This document shows positions 46,751 to 58,612 of a DNA stretch of 64,000 nt, one piece after another; position 1 is the stretch's first letter, and every line of letters starts with the position of its first letter. The notes below the pieces were generated by a model. That model saw nothing but the letters and a program-made list of their open reading frames with translations. It was not told the origin of the DNA and ran no database searches. Source of the DNA: Kalmusia sp. IMI 367209 (Eukaryota > Ascomycota > Dothideomycetes > Pleosporales > Didymosphaeriaceae); the NCBI GenBank assembly GCA_027946365.1, contig JAPEUQ010000002.1:3162001-3226000 (forward strand), read 5' to 3'. The position numbers were made by a program, and so were the translations under genes.

Positions 46751-48769
46751 TCACACAGTGAAGTCCAGAAAATCGTATGTCGATGCGTCTAGCGAAGTGA
46801 AATCGCCCATTGCCTTCATTTCCAGTTCGAATTGGGAGCATGAGTTGTCGGGAAGCTCGAAAAGCTCCTCTAGTTCGTCTTTCGGTTCTACAGGAGACGT
46901 GGGTGGAGTCGTGAACGGATTCGACTGGGTAGATGCCCGAGATGGGGTAGACGAGCCTTTCAGGGGACTGGAATAGACTGGTGCCTTCCCATTGCTGACT
47001 GACCCAGATGAGTGTGGTCGGTAATTAGCTGGCGACATGGGAGGCGTGTGTGTATGCTGAGAGAACTGCTGTAGGAGAGCTATGGATGTCGCATCACCAG
47101 TGTATGAGCTGGAAGATGCGAAACTAGGAGTTGTCATGTTGGGCTCTTCGATATAAGGGCTGGATTCCGATTCAAAACTAATATAGCTTTTAGCAAATTC
47201 CCAGCAAAATGGCGGATTCGCTTACCTATAATGGTCTACTGTTGAGCTCATCGGATCGTCAAAGCTTGCCGTCTCGGATAGTATCCTCGACATAGGCTGT
47301 GCTTGTAAAACGTCGTCAAATGCAGGCGGGGAGGAGCATGGATCCGAGGCAGGTGAGCCTGCAGAAATGGATGATGCCGCTGATGCTAATGCGCGGCGTG
47401 TCTTGTTGGCTTTCTCGACGCGCTGTTCCAATTCTGGACGATTCTTCTTCGGGCGGCCTCGCTTTGCTTGTTTTCGTACCGCATTTTCAAAACCACCTAT
47501 GCACATACCGCGTTGTCGATGTCGGGTCAACGCATCTTGCCTCGCGAAACCGGCACCGCAAGGACACTTATATGGTTTGTTTCCGGTGTGGATCTTGGCA
47601 TGTCGCTTGAGGTCATGCTGGCGAACGAACTTCTTTCCGCATCCATTACACTTGTATTGTCTGTCACCTAAATGTGTCTGGACGTGCGAACGAATATTTT
47701 CTCGTCGACCGAAAATCTTGCCGCATTCAGGATAAAGACACGTCCACTTATTAGTCGTTGGGTCTTGCTCGCTGATATAACGTTGCACTTCTTCCGGAGA
47801 GATCCCTGTGTATTCAAGACTGGCGTCCACTTCGAGTTCGGACAAAAGCGGGGAGCGGGCCAAGGCGGTCGAGGGCAGGCCATTCATTGACATTGACGCG
47901 CTGGATGCAGGAAACATAGGAGCTTGGGAAAACGCCAGGTCGTGAGCCGGTAGTTCTGCAATGTTTTCCTGTATAGGAAGCTCAGGAATATTATCCAAGA
48001 ATGATTGCATTGATTTCTGGCGAGGTGAGGAGATAGGCGACGGGGACAGTGCATCTGAAGTGTAGTATGATGATGATTCATATCCCATGTCTATATCAGG
48101 ATTGTCGAAGTTGAAAGTCATGGCACTTGATGTCGGCTGAAGGTTAATATCCGCAAGATCTGTGAAATTTGGCGGAAGCGGAGCCGGATCGCAATGCTCA
48201 TGACTGGGTAATTGAGCCGGCTTTTGCGGTGTTGCAACCGGCGTTGGGAGAATGTTGATGAAGACCTGACCATAAGAACCATAAACTGAATTTATGTGCT
48301 CTTGTAGGTCTTTTATTTCTTGTTCTGTGGGAGCTTTGGTAGGAGATTGAGGAGGTCGCGGGGGAGACTGCTGCCGAAGGGTTCGGTGAGGAGTCCGGGG
48401 TGATGGGAGAGAGGTCTGTACTGGAGATCGCAAAAGGGATCGCTGGGAACCCGGCTGGGGCTGGCTGTGCGGCTGCGCTACTTGCATAGTATGCTGTGGT
48501 TGTTGTCCTAGGTTAGTAATACTTACCGTACCATCCGTGGGTCCTGGGTTCATCTGTTCCGGAATGGTAGCAGGGTCTGGCCTGGCCATGGCCTCAAGGT
48601 TCAAGCCCCTGAGATCCAAGCTCATGCCGGTCCGCTGTTGTCGTTGCTGTTGTATGTTAGTCGGTAGTTGTCGTAGTCGGGGCGCCTCGAATGCTGCCGG
48701 TGTCGAATTTTGTCGTCGGTGCAAGTTTCGTCGGCGTTGAATGCCCGAGGGTGTGTTTGTGGACAGCAT
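46751..48769 (-). CDS. SWI5/ACE2-like C2H2 transcription factor, 650 aa
   Basis: Exons 48769..47226 and 47159..46751; the 66-nt intron joins DHY-S-PYIEEPN. Start at ATG 48769 (MLSTNTPSGIQRRRN); the open frame reaches further upstream but starts only at a TTG, and a 5' UTR intron lies before it. A long Gln/Pro/Ser-rich region precedes three fingers: WTCLYPECGKIFGRREN with HVQTH; YKCNGCGKKFVRQHDLKRHAKIH; and the atypical YKCPCGAGFARQDALTRHRQRGMC. The order and the shortened C-P-C-G third finger are those of the Swi5/Ace2 family, and a basic stretch (KQAKRGRPKKNRPELE) follows. Such factors control cell-separation, wall and, in filamentous fungi, development or hydrolase genes. A possible extra 54-nt intron (48473..48526) is stop-free. 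Confidence 0.88.
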
Positions 48770-48834
48770 ATTGTATGCAGGTTGAGTCCGGATGTCGTTG
48801 TCCAAGGAGAGAATAATCCTGTATGGGTCCGAAT

Positions 48835-48906
48835 CTGATGAGACAACACGTTAGCTATACACTATGATGCGCATTTCGAAATCCCGTGAGAATTGAGTAT
48901 ACATAC
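48835..48906 (-). other. 5' UTR intron of SWI5/ACE2-like gene
   Basis: Donor GTATGT at 48906, branch TAGCTAACG and acceptor CATCAG at 48835 make a 72-nt intron upstream of the start codon. Splicing cannot extend the frame because the exon before it ends in TGA in the needed phase, so it belongs to the leader. Confidence 0.7.
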
Positions 48907-49359
48907 CTCACGCAGTGCAAGCGGCGCTCCGCCGGGCGGTTTGTATCCTTATGGTCTCCTCAGTACAGTCGCAGTCTCCCAGCAACCTGCTCAAGTAAGT
49001 ATATGGCCGAAGCCTCTCAAGTGTGTGCGTGTAACGTCAAAAAGTGCGCTGTCTAATTCAATAGACTGAATGGGATAAAGAAAGCGTGTGGTGAAGGTGT
49101 GGATGAATGGTGGATTGGGATGTGTGAAAGAAGATGCTCCGCAGATGACGACGGCAAGCCCGTATCTGGAACGAAATCAACACAGACATCCCGGCGCCGT
49201 TACCCAGCAACGCAGGCGCCGCGGCAGCTTGCCAAGCCGCTAGTCACTACCCGGATCGGCACAGCTTTTCTCCGCACACACTTAATTTCTCGGTTGCGCC
49301 TTCTCCCCCCACACCAAACCTTCTGCTCGACGACTGAGGAAGACAACACGATTGTCTAG
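48907..49359. promoter_or_regulatory. divergent promoter region of SWI5-like and ubiquitin-eS31 genes
   Basis: About 450 bp between the divergent transcripts. No coding frame with support. A C/T-rich tract near 49270-49330 precedes the ubiquitin-eS31 leader, as in many fungal ribosomal-protein genes. Confidence 0.5.
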
Positions 49360-50010
<651 letters not shown>

Positions 50011-50305
50011 ACGGATCCGGGGAGCGATATGATGGAACGAATTACGGCAGATTAGACAAACTGGGTGAACCGAGTACGTTCATCGGATTGCCGGGCATGT
50101 AATTCATCAATCAACCTTGTCGTGGAACTTCAATTTTGGTTTTATATGATGCCATCGTGAACGCGTGATGTTCGATCGATTTTGATATGAAAAGAGAACT
50201 GCGCCTTCATTGCCATAGTCGCATCAGTCCTTCAAAATGTCCTCAAAGGTGCCAAACGCCAAATATATTATTGTATGGGCCGTGGACACGGACGGGGTAT
50301 AACAA

Positions 50306-51859
50306 TTAGAACTCCATTGCTTCACCATTATCCTCCCGCTCTCTCTTAATTCCACTCTTGTCCTTCTCTTCCTTCAGAAGACCTGCAACGAACACTCTGA
50401 AGTAATCGATGTACGGTTTCAAACTAGTCTTCTCCCAGTCTTGCACTTTCTTCTCAACATCCTCTCCTTGCCATTCATCGATCTCAACCAACAATTCCGT
50501 AACTTTGGGAACAGCAAGTGGGTCGAACTCTTCCACCTTTCTTGGATCAATAGGTACACATATGCGCCCTGTGGCGGGGTGAACAACAAATGGCGATTTG
50601 AGTAGATGGTTAAGTTTCTTGCCAACATCGGCGTCCAGTCGTGGATAGGTGTACTCTAGCACAATGTCCTGTTTAGCTTCCAGCAATTCCTTAGAAGACT
50701 TGGATAGTGCACCGGATTTCGCGACGGTGTCGATGTCAGCCCATTTTGACGCGCTTGGCCTTGAAGGCGATGAGTCCCATTTTTTCTGCAACGCTGCGCG
50801 AAGAGTCGGGTCAGGGATTAGGTTGAGAAGGTGCGCGGAATTTTCTTCGGCCCACGGGTCTTGTTCTGCCAAAATAGTTGTCTGAAAGTGCTCCTTGAGG
50901 ATGTTGAGGCTTCGCTCAAGATGCGGATGCAACGGTCGGCGTACGTTGACCTTCTTTCCGCCTTGGTCACCTCCCCTGAGTAGTTCGAGATAGCCATAGA
51001 CAGCTCGCCGCTTTGCATCGTCCATTTCGCGTGCTCGCTTGTCGCATACCCAAGCGTGAGCTCCTCGTCGACCCAGTACACCCACATGATGTGCTTGAAG
51101 CCAAAGTCCTCGCGCAGAGCTACGTCCGTCACCCTAATAGCCATGGTGATGAATGCCCAGCACTTCTGGCATATTTGAGCCCCCGTACAGCACGTGCGGA
51201 TGTCATCGTAAGCGTCCATGTCGATATCGAAGACTAATTCTCTCGATATCGGGCGAAACGCACTAGCCTTTCGTAGTGTCTTCCGGTCGCGAGGGTTCGT
51301 CGAATAAACAGGACCGATATCGATACGCGGAGGGGTATCAGCAATACACCGCTTACGTAGTAAGTCAGCGGTCGGAAAGGACTGGTATCGCTGCAAGGCG
51401 TCGTTGGAGAGAGTGAACGCAAACTCGCGATGCGCAAAGTCGTTGGTGGGAGCGGCGGAGTGGTTTAGCCACTGGAAGAAGTAGCGGAAGGGGAAGAGAC
51501 GTTGGTAGAAGGCACGCATGACATCTGGATCTGAGTATTGTGATTTATCTGAGATCTTACTACAGGGAGTTAGGAAAGGCGTCTTAGTACGACGAAGGGG
51601 CGTACAATGTAGCTGTGGGTTGTGAAGCTTCTTCTCCTTCAGATTTGATCGGCGCGCTTGAAGCAAATTCTCCTTCGGAATCCTCGTCATCGAAAAGTTC
51701 CTCTAAGTTCACTTTCACTCTATCTTCAACTTCTGCGGGACTGGGTGCGTCGGCCATCGCGATATCTTGCGTGCTAGATTCGGACTTGACGGTAGCCTGC
51801 GAAACGGTCCGCGAGGGCTCATCTACAGGAGTAGAATCGGGCGTGACTGAGTGAGGCAT
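50306..51859 (-). CDS. PRI1: DNA primase small subunit PriS (PRI1), frame broken by a one-base loss
   Basis: Exons 51859..51606 and 51559..50306 with a 46-nt intron (TATF-KISDKSQYSDPDVMRAFYQR). The acidic N-terminal extension is followed by the PriS core: SRELVFDIDMDAYDDIR with the catalytic Asp pair, and a zinc knuckle CCTGAQICQKCW. The core continues FGFKHIMWVY, and then the frame breaks. The next codons should read S-GRRGAHAWVCDKRARE, but one base is missing between 51075 and 51074. The continuation GRRGAHAWVC to the stop at 50306 is in the -1 frame. Corrected length would be about 502 aa. As given, translation would run 86 or so wrong residues to a stop at 50818 and lose the NTP-binding SGRRG motif. 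The enzyme makes RNA primers with PRI2 and Pol alpha and is essential, so an assembly error is the first suspicion. Confidence 0.9.
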
Positions 51860-52118
51860 TGCGAAATCTCTTGATGCTGTAACGATCGTTTCAAAGGAGG
51901 AACAGGCGTGGTGACCGTGAACAGAGCACGTCGAGGGGGCACGCGCCGGGACGCGTACGGACGCGTTAATTGCGAGAGCTAGTCGAACATGGCTAGCGCA
52001 AGGATGCCTCAGCTGTGACAACTCGATCGTCATTGCCGCCAAGATATGACAGGAGTGAGCTTCGACCTCTTCTCGACTTTTGCTCGCGACATGTTTCAAA
52101 CCCTCATTCTTTGCGAAG
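51860..52118. promoter_or_regulatory. short divergent promoter of PRI1 and DUF1917 gene
   Basis: Only 259 bp separate the two ATGs. The PRI1 frame stays open upstream to about 52099, but that stretch is not family-like, so the ATG at 51859 is preferred. An ACGCG-type element (acgcgtacggacgcg) lies near 51951-51965; ACGCGT is the MluI cell-cycle box of yeast S-phase genes. Confidence 0.4.
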
Positions 52119-53413
52119 ATGGGAGAGGAGGAAATGGTCGTGGGAGACGGGTGGATCTCGGATGATTCAAGCTTCTACGGTACGTATATACGGCTGCCCA
52201 GCATACGACCGTCAAGGGTCTAGCCCTAGCTCGTTATCGCTGCTTCGACACCCAACGGTCCGAATTCTTAACATCCAGCTACGTTCAATGTACATGCACC
52301 AGCAAGCTCAAATACCGAAATCTTTGCCCATCACATCATAGCGTAGCGCTTATACACATGATCTCTCTTCTGTACCGTGTGGCAAATGGCGTTCTTCATA
52401 ACTGATTCGTAGCTCAGGTGATGGAGATGAACAGGACCGACTTTCTTCGCTTTGTGAAGAGTTCCGGCCTACCAATTATTGGGCAGCACGAAAGGATGAG
52501 CTGAATTCCATCGTTTTCAAACACCGCAACGTACCTCCACCCAATCTTAGCAATCCCGGCGAAGGTCAGCCTGAATGTTGGCAACCAAGCGAGACAGCGG
52601 AAGACTTCGTGAAACGACTTCCGCCCCTTACTACTTCAGGACTTGGGTGGATCTGGGTTCACAATCCATATCCTCACGACCATGGCAAAACCAAGGCTGT
52701 CTATAGTAACGTCCATGATTTCACCTCGCGCGGACAGGAATTGCTCGTCCGAAGCATCCAGACACGTCAGGATATCGAGACGAAGAGCTTGAAAAAGACA
52801 AAAAGCGCAGTCATGCGACTCTTGAATGAGGAGAGCAAGCTGCTCTTGCGGCGCATTGCTGATCTGGCGGCCGAAACCAACGTACTTTCGGGCAAGGTGA
52901 GATTATGATCGGGGGGCTTTTCGTAACAATATTGACTAGCATTAGTGGATGCTCTTTCCTCCGTTGGAAGATCTAAATCGTGTCTGGCGGCTTGTTGTTG
53001 ATGGTGTTATCAACGATCGTTTGGGTCCTACTGCAAAGGTGGCTCCAGATGAAGGCAAGTCCGACGACCGGTTGATCTGTATTTACACAAAAGACTTCAG
53101 GGACAAAGATGATATCACTCGTGTCCTTCGAGAGATAGCTTCCATGGGTGTGAGTGAGACATGCTATAGGGCCCACGTTGACTTGTGCTAATTATGGGCT
53201 TAGCTGGTCAGCGCAGGAAGAAGATCGATTTACTATAAGCCGGACACATATACCTACTTGGATATCTACAGAGAAACGGCAGCTGACTACGGCCTGCAAG
53301 CGAGCCTCTATTCGAGCCAAAATTTATTAGCTGAAGACAAGCTACAACAGAATAACCCTGCTCCTCATACTCAATCGAGCCTCAAAGGTTTTGTCAAGGG
53401 CCCAACACGCTGA
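52119..53413 (+). CDS. DUF1917 (Bles03-like) protein of unknown function, 317 aa
   Basis: Exons 52119..52179, 52418..52896, 52946..53149 and 53204..53413; introns of 238, 49 and 54 nt, all in phase. Begins MGEEEMVVGDGWISDDSSFYG. Family blocks: CEEFRPTNYWAARKDELNS, LGWIWVHNPYPHD, LVRSIQTRQDIETKSLKK, GKWMLFPPLEDLNRVWRLV and ICIYTKDFRDKDDITRVLREI. The human relative is Bles03/UPF0696. The domain resembles the eIF4E-like fold in overall shape, but that is a family-level statement and no cap-binding is claimed. The first intron is four times the usual length. It shares its promoter with PRI1. Confidence 0.85.
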
Positions 53414-55422
53414 ACGACAAGTCGGAGCTTATGGGCAGATGGGCTGGCTGGGCCGCCTCGATCTACGATGCCGGATGTTGATCGATTTACAGGAGTTCGA
53501 AGAGCATCGACTCACACATGAATCATTATCGTCGGAATCAACACGTCATTAAACTTTCCCTCCAATTGTTGATACAATCTAACCATAAAGGTATTCCATT
53601 ACGATCTACATAAATTGCCTTCTAAACAATAATACAATTTTCAATCTCCACCAATGTTTCTAACGACAACGATGCTCAAGGGGACGTCCTCTTTCTCAGC
53701 AATCCCCGTACAGCCGAACGATGCGCGGCCCGTAACGTAAGAGAAATCCACACTGGGTGACCTGCTAGGCTAGACTGCAGATTCGACATGAAAACTCAGA
53801 TACGTCCTTCGGCCGACGGATGCATGCCGCAGCTAAGAGGTGAGTGTGCGCGATATGTCGTCCTAGGTGTTCGTGTTACTCGATACGCTACTGACGGTGG
53901 TCCGCGCTTCGGATGCATGAATAGGATTTCTATTACTCGATCACAACAGGCCACGACGTTCGCCACCATGCCCACTTTTTTTTCTCTTGCTGACGTATCT
54001 GGATACCTTGCTATCGTTCGTTACGAAGCCGTTTTGGGTGCCCTGTGTGTTCTCGACACCATGTAGATGCATGTCTGCGAATGGGTCGGAAAACGTGGTG
54101 ACTCAGCTTTGGCTCAGACCGCCATATCGTCAGTCGGCTACCAGCGTTGATTGTGTCGTAGCCGAGACTTGGCTAGTACTACACAATTCAGTTGCAACTT
54201 AGGTCGTTCATGGGCCAGAAATGGCCGAAATGAACGGGTTAGCTTGTTTTACTAGCAGCATGAACAAGAAGAGACTGTGACATCTTTCGGCCACCTCCGA
54301 TGGGCAAAGAGCTGGAATTGGCGAGCGGTAAGCTGGTGAGATCGCGTTGCATATCCGTGACTCGATTGGAAGTATTTCTATCGAGTAATGCAGTGTTGGG
54401 AGCTCGCTGACGCTTTCCTTAGCCTGACCCAGTTCGGCGAGCCGGCGCTGTTCCAGATTTAATATCTCCGAGGACCTTCCACACCCCCAACAATATAGTC
54501 GCGAAAAACGTCAACAATGTATTTGTTTATATTAGAAAGAGCAAGGATATCTTCAGAGAGGCGACACAAGCAGTATTTAACGTATGACCGAAGTTGAGGA
54601 TTTAATTGGAGTCGCCGTTGCACCTGCACTAGTCCTGGTGCCGATCTCGGCTTCGGGCGCTCTAACTCGATAGATAAGCGGTCCCTGCGTATCGAGAGAT
54701 GTTCCTTATCTCGCCCTTCCGTACCAAACCGACATCCCTGCCTGCTCACCCACATCGTACCAGATCTGTTAATCGGTTTTGAGTAACCGTCAACGGCCTC
54801 GCTCCGGTAAGGCCCTGACGATTTGACCAAGTCTGTTGCCCCGCCTGTCTGCAAGTCTGAATGGTGGATGAACATGTCCCCTTGGACAGCCAGCGTCGCG
54901 ACCATGTCGGAGAACATCCTAGGTAGTCTGCGTTGCAAGTCCAGGGGGTCTTCGATAACCTGACATGGCAGCGCCGACCAATTTCTATCGAGTAACGCAG
55001 TCAGTCTAGCCGGTGGACCGAGTGCCCGTAACGCTATTCTGAGCACTCCCCAGAGTCCAAGGATCTCCACTCGGCAGAGCTATGGCAAAGACCGATAGAT
55101 AAGGGTCTGCACCCCAGATTTTGGCTTGACAGATTCGGCTTGTCTTTACAGTGTCCTTTCCTCTTTGTTACGTTGTGTTACACAAGTCAGCATTGCTCAA
55201 ACTACCTGCTTTCAGAGACAGTTGAATGCAGCATTGCAGCACCCAAACGCCGCTTATCTTGCTTATCTCTACGCACCCGCGTACCGAAACCTCCCTTACT
55301 GACCGGTACAGACCGAGGTGTTCTGATAACTCATAGCTCTCTATTTCCCATAATCGGTGCTAAAGGCCTATACATATCGCATTACCTGAAATTCCCCGCA
55401 GTCTTTGTCTACTACAAGCGCC
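53414..55422. other. gene-poor stretch (about 2 kb) with an orphan ORF
   Basis: No recognised gene. The minus-strand open frame 55084..54459 (about 209 codons, no ATG near its start, no domain) looks more protein-like than the other frames and may be a decayed gene piece. A near-identical 20-base motif (atttctatcgagtaa then t or c then gcagt) occurs inside it (54986-55005) and just beyond its 3' end (54374-54394). The last 300 bp is the allantoinase promoter. Confidence 0.4.
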
Positions 55423-57129
55423 ATGGCTCCTCACGCGACTACGCCTCCTCCCATGCCTCACAGCATACCTCTGCATCCAATCACTGTTCTCACGTCGTCG
55501 AGAGCAGTTGTGGCGGGCGGGTTGACAGAGGCTACTATTGTTGTTTCCAACGTTACTGGCAAGATTACATCGATATTTCACTCAGTTCTTCCACCCACAG
55601 ACTGTGAGTAGCATCGCCATATGCTCTACATATAGACCTATCCTGATCATACGTACACAATCTAGTTCCCGAAGGGACCGCTTATACTGATTACTCACCT
55701 CATATTCTGCTGCCCGGTCTTGTAGATGCTCATGTGCATCTCAATGAGCCGGGTCGGACAGAGTGGGAGGGATTCTGGACGGGCACCCGAGCTGCGGCGT
55801 TTGGAGGAGTCACGACTGTGGTTGATATGCCACTAAATGCAATCCCGCCTACTACCACGGTCGAGAACTTAAAAATCAAGGTCGAGGCTGCCAAGGGCAA
55901 GTGTTGGGTCGACGTTGGCTTTTATGGAGGCATAGTGCCAGGTAATTCTGGGGAGCTCAAGGCTCTTGTGAAAGAAGGTGTGAGAGGGTTCAAGGGCTTC
56001 CTGATCGACAGCGGTGTATGTTCCTATTATCATCCCAATAAGAGTAAGACTAATATCCTCACAGGTCGACGAATTTCCCGCTGTAAAATCTACCGATATC
56101 GAGCTAGCACTTACTGAGCTCAAAGATTCCGCCACAACACTTATGTTCCACGCCGAAATGATACCTCCTATTACCGACTCAGTAGGTGACGACGTCCAAC
56201 GCGCCCATCCACCCGTTGCCCCTACCGGTCCCTTAACCCACTACTCCACGTTCCTCGATTCCCGCCCGCCCTCCTTTGAAACCTACGCCATCGCTGAGAT
56301 ACTCTCCCTCGCGCATCTCGCCCCAGATCTTCAACTCCACATCGTCCATCTTTCCGCCATAGAAGCCATCCCTATGCTCCGCGAAGCCCGCGCCAGAGGC
56401 ATCAAGATCACTGCAGAAACATGCTTTCACTATCTCACACTTGCCGCAGAGAATATTCAAGCCGGCGACACGCGCCACAAATGCTGCCCGCCCATTCGCT
56501 CGCAAACTAACCAGGACGGCCTATGGGATGAACTCACGCAAGACCAAGGCGAAGGCGTCATCCAGACCGTGGTCTCTGACCACTCTCCTTGCACACCAAA
56601 CATCAAACTCCTTCCCGCAGCCTTCGCACCCAAGAAAGAAAGCACGCGGAAAGCAGGACATGGCAAAGATTGTGAAGGTTGCGAGTCCTCAGAAGGCGAG
56701 GAAGAACTGGCCGAAGAGAAAGGCGATTTCTTCAGCGCTTGGGGTGGCATCTCTTCCGTCGGGCTCGGACTGCCTATCCTCTGGACAGAGGGCACACGGC
56801 GCGACGCGAACTTCAGCGTTGAGGAGATTGTGCGCTGGTGCTGCAAGAACACTGCCAGACAGGTTGGTCTTGAGCGCAGCAAAGGCGATCTAGGTGTGGG
56901 CTTCGATGCCGATATCGTGGTTTTTGATGACACGGCGGAGTTTTGTGTGGAGCCGAGTACAATGTTGTTCAGGAATAAGGTGTCACCGTATCAGGGTAAG
57001 ACGCTGAAGGGCGTGGTGCGCGAGACGTGGCTACGAGGGGAGCGGGTGTTTACGAGGGAGGAGGGGTTTTTGGAGAAATTGGGACCGAAGGGGAAGTTGT
57101 TGCTTGAACCGAGAAAGGTCGGCAAATGA
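55423..57129 (+). CDS. DAL1: allantoinase, 531 aa
   Basis: Exons 55423..55603, 55666..56015 and 56065..57129; introns 62 and 49 nt. Start ATG 55423 ([11 protein letters not shown]). Cyclic amidohydrolase: metal-binding [16 protein letters not shown], the carbamylated-lysine strand [51 protein letters not shown] and the catalytic Asp in VSDHSPCTP. It hydrolyses allantoin to allantoate in purine-nitrogen recycling. Between SDHSP and the [15 protein letters not shown] block there is a fungal-type acidic insert ([18 protein letters not shown], about residues 400-420) with two Cys. Expected regulation is nitrogen control; I did not identify a clear GATA-factor cluster. Next to prohibitin-2, tail to tail. 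Confidence 0.95.
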
Positions 57130-57552
57130 GGGATGAAACAAGGTCGAGAGATACGACATGAATCGAGAGGAGCATAGAATGGGTGGTATCGGCCTGGTCC
57201 AAGTGGCAGTTCAGCTTGCATATTTTACGATATAAGCATTGGGTACATTGGCGTTTTCAATTCTAATTTATTCAGGAATCGATCATGATGATAGACAACA
57301 TGTTTGAGATCACTCAATCGTTGCAACATAGTTTGAGGATAGGATGGACGCTTATTTCACGAAAGCGCATGTGCACTTTTGATGTTCAGAAGATATTCAT
57401 TCCTATTTAAGACAAGAGTGGAAAGCTACCCAGTCAAAGCTCACTCCGCGCTCATATTCCAACCTTTTCCTTCTTAATTATACACTGTTCGTTGTACACT
57501 CCCGACAGGAGCTTTTGTTGTTCTTCCCCCTGCGCTCAGCCAATCATGCCAC
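57130..57552. other. convergent intergenic region
   Basis: 3' flanks of allantoinase and prohibitin-2; no coding or structural feature seen. Confidence 0.6.
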
Positions 57553-58612
57553 CTATTTTGAAGCCCTCTTCTCCTTGTCCGAAGCCGTCTGACTGATGTT
57601 GAGACCTAAGCCCTGGGAATCCAAGTACACCTTATTCTGCGATGATTGTAGGATCTGGGCAATGCTCTTCGCGTTCTCGAACTCCCTCAGATCGACATAT
57701 GATCGTGACTTCTTGATAGCGTCACCAATAAGCTCGGCGGATCGGGCTTCACCTTGTGCGCGGACAACGGTAGCTTGCTTCTCCTGGCGGGCTTTGTCGA
57801 CAACGAAAGCGGCGCGCTGGGCTTCTTGCTGGGCGACTTGCTTGGCTTCGACAGCGGCGGTGAACTCGGGGGAGAAAGCCAGGTGCTTCAAGACGTTAGT
57901 ACGCTTGTGATCTCATCAGATATAGATATAACATACCGTCAATGAAACATCATCAAGCATAATGTTGAATCTCGCCGCTCTCCTTACTAAATTATCCCTC
58001 ACCAACCGACTAACATTCTCACGCTGCGTGATCAACTGACTCGCGTTGAACTGGGCAACCACGCTCTTCAGCACCTCGTTCACGATGGACGGTAGCACCC
58101 GCTCGTCATAGTCGGTTCCCAAAGTCCTATAGATTTGCGGCAGAGCGTCGACGCGCGGTCTCGAGAGCACACGGCAGGTTATGTTAACCATCTGCAAATC
58201 CTTGGTGCCAGTGAGGGAGGCGACATTTCGGGGCTTCGCGCGCACGTCGTAGGTGATGGGTGTCTCGAACCACGGAATACGGAAATGGGTTCCTTCACTA
58301 TAAATTTCCTTTTGCACGCCGCCTATCCTGGTGTACTTGATTGCTCGATGACCTCCGTCCACTGTAGCTTCATTAGCACTGTCCCAGCCTCAGCCAGGCC
58401 CAAATGTAGGCCTAGAGCATTCTCTGATATGACGAACCGTTGAAAAGTGCATTGTTCGCCAGGTACAGACCACCACCGATTAAGAGGAGGGCTCCCATGC
58501 CGCCGGCTGCGCCTTTGGGCGGTCCACCGCCTCCGCCGCCGAATCGAGCGGTCCGCCGCGTGAGTTCATTCTGAATGCGCTGCCAGGCTTCCTTGGGGTC
58601 GGGGGCAGACAT
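57553..58612 (-). CDS. PHB2: prohibitin-2, mitochondrial inner-membrane scaffold, 310 aa
   Basis: Exons 58612..58438, 58361..57937 and 57885..57553, introns of 76 and 51 nt. N terminus [20 protein letters not shown], a Gly-rich stretch ([15 protein letters not shown]), then a hydrophobic anchor ([19 protein letters not shown]). The SPFH/PHB domain follows: [50 protein letters not shown], and a coiled coil ([40 protein letters not shown]). Gly-rich leader and [11 protein letters not shown] place it in PHB2 rather than PHB1. PHB1-PHB2 rings organise the inner membrane and regulate m-AAA protease. Divergent from the EMP47-like gene, 721 bp between starts. Confidence 0.96.

Noticed and set aside
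51068..51082. Programmed -1 frameshift at the primase break
   Set aside because: No slippery heptamer or downstream structure; the -1 product would place Leu where the family has an invariant Ser.
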